From the NCBI RefSeq assembly GCF_031178445.1, contig NZ_JAPSIY010000005.1:186001-250000 (forward strand): a stretch of 64,000 nt of DNA, read 5' to 3'. Both the position numbers and the translations under genes were made by a program. This DNA is from Microbacterium sp. Lineage in GTDB: Bacteria; Actinomycetota; Actinomycetes; Actinomycetales; Microbacteriaceae. Each line of letters begins with the position of its first letter. Position 1 is the stretch's first letter. The notes beneath the pieces are model-generated. The model was not told the DNA's origin. It saw only the letters and a list, made by a program, of their open reading frames with translations, and did not search any database. This document shows, one piece after another, positions 60,960-64,000 of this stretch.

Positions 60960-61520
60960 TCAGTGCGTCGTGGGCGAGGGCAGTCCGTCGGTGACGGCGG
61001 GCGGCAGTGCGGGGGACGGATTGTCCTGAGCGGTGGAGTCCCTGGCCTCGTCGTCCGTGGCGGACGACGGCGGGACGAGCAGGGCGTTGCCGACGGAGGC
61101 GGCACCGTTCGGGTTCACCGTCGATGTCCAGTCGGCGCCCCGGCCGGCGCCGAGCACCGAGCCGTCGCTGAGACGCAGGTACGAGGCGGGACCGGCCACC
61201 ACGAGCCCGAGGCCGTCGGCCTTCACAGCCAGCGACTGCGGCGAGCTGAGGGCGACCAGCTCGTCGTTCAGCGCCTGCTTCTGCAGCGTGAGCTCGCGGT
61301 GCTGGGCGGTGAGATCTCGCAGCACGAAGGAGTCCTGCGTGGACGCGAGTGAGACCGCCATCTGAGCGGCGCCGATCGCCAGCGCGCCGCCCACCGCGAG
61401 TGCGGCGTAGGCCAGTTTGGGCCGGCGTCTGGTCGCCGGTGCGGCGACAGGGCGCAGCCGCGGCGCGGTCGCCCTGCGAGGCTCAGAACGAGGGTGGACG
61501 CGGGCAGCATCGGCGCTCAT
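60960..61520 (-). CDS. FtsL-like divisome protein
   Basis: A 186-residue bitopic protein in the position of ftsL. Residues 1-35 are basic and cytoplasmic. A membrane helix follows ([21 protein letters not shown]). Next is a short coiled coil ([22 protein letters not shown]) and the FtsL-like end [18 protein letters not shown] tail of about 80 residues rich in Ser, Pro and Asp follows, longer than in classical FtsL. It probably forms a complex with FtsQ and a FtsB-like partner. The ATG overlaps the rsmH stop by 4 bases (ATGA). Sequence conservation in this family is low, so the call rests on position and topology. Confidence 0.8.
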   Translation of the reverse strand: MSADAARVHPRSEPRRATAPRLRPVAAPATRRRPKLAYAALAVGGALAIGAAQMAVSLASTQDSFVLRDLTAQHRELTLQKQALNDELVALSSPQSLAVKADGLGLVVAGPASYLRLSDGSVLGAGRGADWTSTVNPNGAASVGNALLVPPSSATDDEARDSTAQDNPSPALPPAVTDGLPSPTTH

Positions 61521-62455
61521 GTCGTCTCCCTCAGCTTCTCGGCGGCGCGGAGCCGCACCGGGATCGCCCGGGGGTTGCGCGCCTTCTCCTCATCGCTCGC
61601 CAGTTCGGCGCCCTTGGTGAGCACCTTGAACCGTGGAGCGTGCTCGGGCAGCTCGACCGGAAGTCCCGCCGGAGCGGTCGAGGCGGAGGCGGCTGCGAAG
61701 GCCTGCTTGATCAACCGGTCCTCGAGCGACTGATACGACATCACGGCGATGCGGCCGCCGACGGCCAAGGCGTCCATCGCGGACGGGATCGCGTCGGCGA
61801 GCACGTTGAGCTCGGAGTTGACCTCGATGCGCAGGGCCTGGAACACCCTCTTGGCCGGGTGCCCTGCTCGCTGGACGGCCGCCGGGGTGGCCGCGACGAG
61901 CAGATCCACCAGTTCGCCGGAGCGCACCAGGGGGCTCTTCGCGCGCGCTTCGACGATGAACCGCGCGTATCGTCCCGCCAGCTTCTCCTCGCCGTAGCGC
62001 TCGAAGATGCGGCGCAGCTGTCCTTCGCTGTACTCGGCCAGGATCTGCGCAGCCGTCGTGCCCTTGGTCTGGTCCATCCGCATGTCCAGCGGAGCGTCCT
62101 TGGAGTACGCGAAACCGCGGTCGGCCTCATCGAGCTGCAGCGACGAGACGCCGAGATCGAACAGGATCGCCGAGGCGCCCTGAGCATGCAGTCCGATCTC
62201 GTCGTAGACGGTGTGCACCAGGGTGACCCGGTCACCGAAGGGTGCCAGCCTCTCCCCCGCGATGCGCAGCGCATCGGTGTCGCGATCGAGTCCGATGAGC
62301 CGGATCGCCGGGAAACGCTCGAGGAAGGCTTCGGAGTGCCCGCCCATACCGAGCGTGGCGTCGACGAGCACGGCGCCGTCGTGCTCGAGCGCAGGCGCCA
62401 GCAGCTCGATACAGCGATCGAGCAGGACGGGGGTGTGGATGTCGCGGAGGTTCAT
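61517..62455 (-). CDS. rsmH: 16S rRNA (cytosine-1402-N4)-methyltransferase
   Basis: Methylates N4 of cytidine 1402 in 16S rRNA. It has 312 residues. Seen: [17 protein letters not shown], the SAM loop [73 protein letters not shown] (very conserved) and [20 protein letters not shown], then [13 protein letters not shown] [16 protein letters not shown]. All match RsmH. The ATG is 97 bases after the mraZ stop. That gap shows no hairpin, so the two genes are likely on one transcript. FtsL overlaps its stop. Confidence 0.98.
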   Translation of the reverse strand: MNLRDIHTPVLLDRCIELLAPALEHDGAVLVDATLGMGGHSEAFLERFPAIRLIGLDRDTDALRIAGERLAPFGDRVTLVHTVYDEIGLHAQGASAILFDLGVSSLQLDEADRGFAYSKDAPLDMRMDQTKGTTAAQILAEYSEGQLRRIFERYGEEKLAGRYARFIVEARAKSPLVRSGELVDLLVAATPAAVQRAGHPAKRVFQALRIEVNSELNVLADAIPSAMDALAVGGRIAVMSYQSLEDRLIKQAFAAASASTAPAGLPVELPEHAPRFKVLTKGAELASDEEKARNPRAIPVRLRAAEKLRETT

Positions 62456-62552
62456 GATCTTCTTCCCGTGACCGCCGGCTCTGATTCCTCTCCGCTCGAC
62501 CCGGCACCGGGGAAGTGTGTCGGGGCGGAGCGGCGAGGCATCACAGCCGTGG

Positions 62553-62984
62553 TCAGAACAATCCGGGAATCACCTCCTGCTCCAGATCTGCGTACGTGGA
62601 CTCATTGCTCTCCAGATATGCGTTCCATGCGGACGCATCCCAGATCTCGGCGTGGGCGCCGACTCCTGTGACGACCAGCTCCTTCTCGAGACCGGCGTAC
62701 TGACGCAGGTGCCCGGGAATCGTGATCCGGTTCTGGCTGTCGGGCATCTCGGCGCTGGCGCCGGAGAGGAACAGCCGCAGGAAGTCACGGGCCTGCTTGT
62801 TGCTCAGGGGCGCCTGGCGGATGCGGTCGTGCATCGCCTCGAACTCAGCCGTGCTGAACACGTAGAGACAGCGCTCCTGGCCGCGAGTGACCACGATGCC
62901 GCCGGCGAGATCCTCGCGGAACTTCGCGGGGAGGATGACCCTCCCCTTGTCGTCCAGCTTCGGAGTATGCGTCCCCAGCAACAT
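62553..62984 (-). CDS. mraZ: Transcriptional regulator MraZ
   Basis: AbrB-like ring-forming DNA-binding protein that represses its own dcw promoter. It has 143 residues with two SpoVT/AbrB half domains: [29 protein letters not shown] at the start and [23 protein letters not shown] at about residues 75-100. Both carry the conserved DxKGR/DxQNR-type turns. The ATG is set by homology and sits 40 bases downstream of three 10-bp-spaced direct repeats that match MraZ boxes, so autoregulation is expected. It is the first gene of the division and wall cluster. Confidence 0.97.
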   Translation of the reverse strand: MLLGTHTPKLDDKGRVILPAKFREDLAGGIVVTRGQERCLYVFSTAEFEAMHDRIRQAPLSNKQARDFLRLFLSGASAEMPDSQNRITIPGHLRQYAGLEKELVVTGVGAHAEIWDASAWNAYLESNESTYADLEQEVIPGLF

Positions 62985-63023
62985 CGGCCATCACCCCCAT
63001 TCGTTCCGGCCAACTCGAGGTGC

Positions 63024-63054
63024 GCACCACTTTACTCCACTTCCCTCCACTTTC
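63024..63054 (-). promoter_or_regulatory. MraZ operator: three direct repeats
   Basis: On the minus strand AGTGGA, AGTGGA and AGTGGT occur with exact 10-bp spacing, each preceded by A-rich bases (AAAGTGG in two of three). They lie 40-70 bases upstream of the mraZ ATG. Direct repeats of AAAGTG or TGGG type at 10-bp steps are the known MraZ binding pattern in other bacteria. Confidence 0.75.
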
Positions 63055-63107
63055 CTACGCTCATTTGTGCGTCTCCGAGCCGATCGTCAGCTTCGGAAGA
63101 CGCAGAA

Positions 63108-63135
63108 CCCCCGTGATCTCGCGGAATCACGGGGG
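63108..63135. repeat. Hairpin next to the second GTGGAG array
   Basis: CCCCCGTGAT and ATCACGGGGG form a perfect 10-bp stem with an 8-base loop, between the mraZ promoter and the DUF3040 terminator. Its right arm runs into the repeats at 63135-63172. Role unknown. It could be a weak terminator or part of a leader structure. Confidence 0.5.
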
Positions 63136-63172
63136 TGGAGGGCAGGTGGAGGCTGGTGGAGGAGAAGTGGAG
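63135..63172 (+). repeat. Four GTGGAG repeats in opposite orientation to the mraZ boxes
   Basis: GTGGAG occurs at 63135, 63146, 63156 and 63167 on the plus strand (steps of 11, 10 and 11 bases). The unit equals that of the MraZ boxes at 63024-63054 but points away from mraZ. No plus-strand gene follows. Possibly extra MraZ binding sites for looping, or a CUCC-rich RNA on the minus strand. Confidence 0.6.
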
Positions 63173-63204
63173 GATACAGCCGGCGAAGGGGGTTAACGAA
63201 AAAG

Positions 63205-63233
63205 CGAACCCGGATGCTGTGCATCCGGGTTCG
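63205..63233 (-). terminator. Terminator of the DUF3040 gene
   Basis: CGAACCCGGATGC and GCATCCGGGTTCG form a 13-bp perfect stem with a 3-base loop, 21 bases after the DUF3040 stop. On the minus strand it is followed by CTTTTTCG, so this is a classical intrinsic terminator. Confidence 0.88.
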
Positions 63234-63254
63234 AGAGTTCAGCCGACGGCTGTG

Positions 63255-63641
63255 TCAGCGCTCTTCCTGGCGCCGGTCCCATCGGTCGTTCATGCGATCC
63301 ATGAAAGAGGCGTCTCGTGAGCGCGGAGTGCGATTCGCGGATCTGGGGGCTGCCCCCGGGTCGCGGCGCACCGGAGTGAAGGCGAGCATCGCGCCACCCA
63401 GCATGGCGAGGAAGGCGACGACGCCGATCACGATGCTCCAGACGGGGCCGATCTGACCCCCGGACGCGACGGCGGCGATGAGCCCGCCGATGCCGACCAG
63501 CAGCAGGAGGGCTCCGTACACGAGATTCCGGTAGCTCAGCGCGCGGTCACCTGACGGTGCCGTCACCACGTCGGCATCATTCTTGAGGAGATGGCGTTCC
63601 ATCTCGTCGAGCAGTCGCTGCTCCTGTTCGGAAAGAGGCAT
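63255..63641 (-). CDS. DUF3040 membrane protein
   Basis: A small actinobacterial protein of 128 residues and unknown function. The family start MPLSEQEQRLLDEMERHLLKNDADVV is clear, followed by two membrane segments (LVYGALLLLVGIGGLIAAVA and VWSIVIGVVAFLAMLGGAMLAF) and a basic tail (RDPGAAPRSANRTPRSRDAS, MDRMNDRWDRRQEER). I chose the ATG at 63641, which has GGGGG six bases upstream. Two earlier in-frame ATG codons at 63647 and 63665 are less likely. It commonly precedes mraZ in actinobacteria, though here a terminator separates them. Confidence 0.92.
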   Translation of the reverse strand: MPLSEQEQRLLDEMERHLLKNDADVVTAPSGDRALSYRNLVYGALLLLVGIGGLIAAVASGGQIGPVWSIVIGVVAFLAMLGGAMLAFTPVRRDPGAAPRSANRTPRSRDASFMDRMNDRWDRRQEER

Positions 63642-63737
63642 TTCCATCCCCCTATGGTCGGTCAATCCAGTCTACTCTCGCGGGAGGGCGGGCGGCTAGC
63701 CGATCACCCTCAGGTTCCTGCATCTAGGCTGAGAATC

Positions 63738-64000
63738 GTGCCCTCTTCACACGTGGCAGACGCCGTCGCCGCCCGCCTCGACGTCTTCATCGCCCGAATC
63801 CTCGACGGCAGCACGGAGTACGGCCCAGACGCCACCCTGTTCCTCGACGCGGCGGCAGCCACTCTGCACGGAGGCAAGCGTCTGCGGGCACGGTTCTGCC
63901 ACGCCGGCTGGCTCGCCGCCGGAGGACCGGAGCACGGCACCGACGCCCTCTGGGGACTCGGCGCGGCTCTCGAGGTCTTCCAGTCCGCCGCGCTCGTGCA
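63738..64000 (+). CDS. Polyprenyl diphosphate synthase, 3' end cut by the window
   Basis: N-terminal 87 codons of a trans-isoprenyl diphosphate synthase, which chains isoprene units for menaquinone, carotenoids or other lipids. Seen: LFLDAAAATLHGGKRLRARFCHAGW, containing the family GGKRLR motif that binds the isopentenyl diphosphate, then LGAALEVFQSAALV, the helix that leads to the first DDxxD motif just past the window end. The GTG start has no ribosome site, and TAGGCT lies 9 bases upstream, so it is probably transcribed without a leader. It is divergent from the DUF3040 gene across 96 bases. Product length cannot be told from this part. Confidence 0.93.
   Translation, partial: MPSSHVADAVAARLDVFIARILDGSTEYGPDATLFLDAAAATLHGGKRLRARFCHAGWLAAGGPEHGTDALWGLGAALEVFQSAALV

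Noticed and set aside
62456..62552. A possible gene or RNA between mraZ and rsmH
   Set aside because: The 97 bases show no start with a ribosome site, no coding pattern and no hairpin. Probably plain spacer.
63135..63172. Short direct repeats as a possible CRISPR array
   Set aside because: The unit is only 6 bases with 4-5 base gaps and no spacers. It fits protein-binding boxes, not CRISPR.
63205..63233. A TTCGA-containing stem that could suggest a tRNA arm
   Set aside because: There is no anticodon or acceptor stem around it. The hairpin plus U-run is a terminator.

Overview
This window is a stretch of a high-GC actinobacterial chromosome, most like Microbacterium or a close relative in the Microbacteriaceae. 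That assignment rests on gene content and order (uvrA-uvrC-rapZ-whiA-sodA-gap-pgk, ctaE-qcrCAB, ctaCDF, a dcw cluster without ftsA but with sepF and divIVA), on frequent GTG starts and on the protein sequences. It is not based on a database match. Almost all of the window is core genome. I see no insertion sequence, prophage, CRISPR array, rRNA or tRNA, and no gene-free stretch reaches 300 bases (the longest is about 220).

Layout. 1-9735, all minus strand: uvrA, uvrC, rapZ, whiA, sodA, gap and the 5' part of pgk. 9787-13880, minus: a five-gene operon (DUF4129 protein, small membrane protein, MoxR ATPase, DUF58 protein, membrane protein) with four consecutive 4-base stop/start overlaps. 13915-14664: an OhrR-type MarR repressor divergent from a small zinc-ribbon gene, with a palindrome between them. 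14731-16962, minus: uvrB and a gene remnant behind it. 17055-23059: DUF4126 membrane protein, coaE, rpsA, a 5'-3' exonuclease, a PHP protein and trpD. 23261-27701, plus: ctaE-qcrCAB behind an iron-box-like palindrome. 27834-28686, plus: a RidA-like protein and a rhodanese. 28798-32297, minus: erpA, ctaC, ctaD, ctaF. 32404-34425: M20 dipeptidase and DUF3043 protein. 34479-42334, minus: dnaE, a large membrane protein, hisD, nrdR, pyrD. 42408-45213: ECF sigma factor with its partner, a NUDIX hydrolase and a GNAT acetyltransferase, lying between rluD and dnaE. 45272-62984, minus: the division and cell-wall cluster in the order mraZ, rsmH, ftsL-like, ftsI, murF, mraY, murD, ftsW, murG, murC, ftsQ, ftsZ, yggS, sepF, yggT, divIVA, lspA, rluD. 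63255-64000: DUF3040 protein and the start of a polyprenyl synthetase gene.

How it works together. Two blocks build the aerobic respiratory chain: bc1 complex plus oxidase subunit III on the plus strand, and oxidase subunits II, I and IV on the minus strand. These assemble the actinobacterial bc1-aa3 supercomplex. The dcw cluster supplies lipid II precursors, septal synthesis and the FtsZ ring with its SepF/DivIVA partners. Two DNA-binding regulators likely tied to division, MraZ and WhiA, are in the window. The three UvrABC nucleotide-excision-repair proteins are all present.

The least ordinary points are the absence of murE between ftsI and murF, two oppositely oriented GTGG repeat arrays upstream of mraZ, the iron-box-like site before ctaE, a palindrome before ftsZ, the gene remnant in frame behind uvrB, a RidA-like protein without the catalytic arginine, and the MoxR/DUF58/DUF4129 operon without its usual transglutaminase. 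I found nothing I would confidently call an undescribed system. The MoxR operon is the best candidate for one with unknown function.
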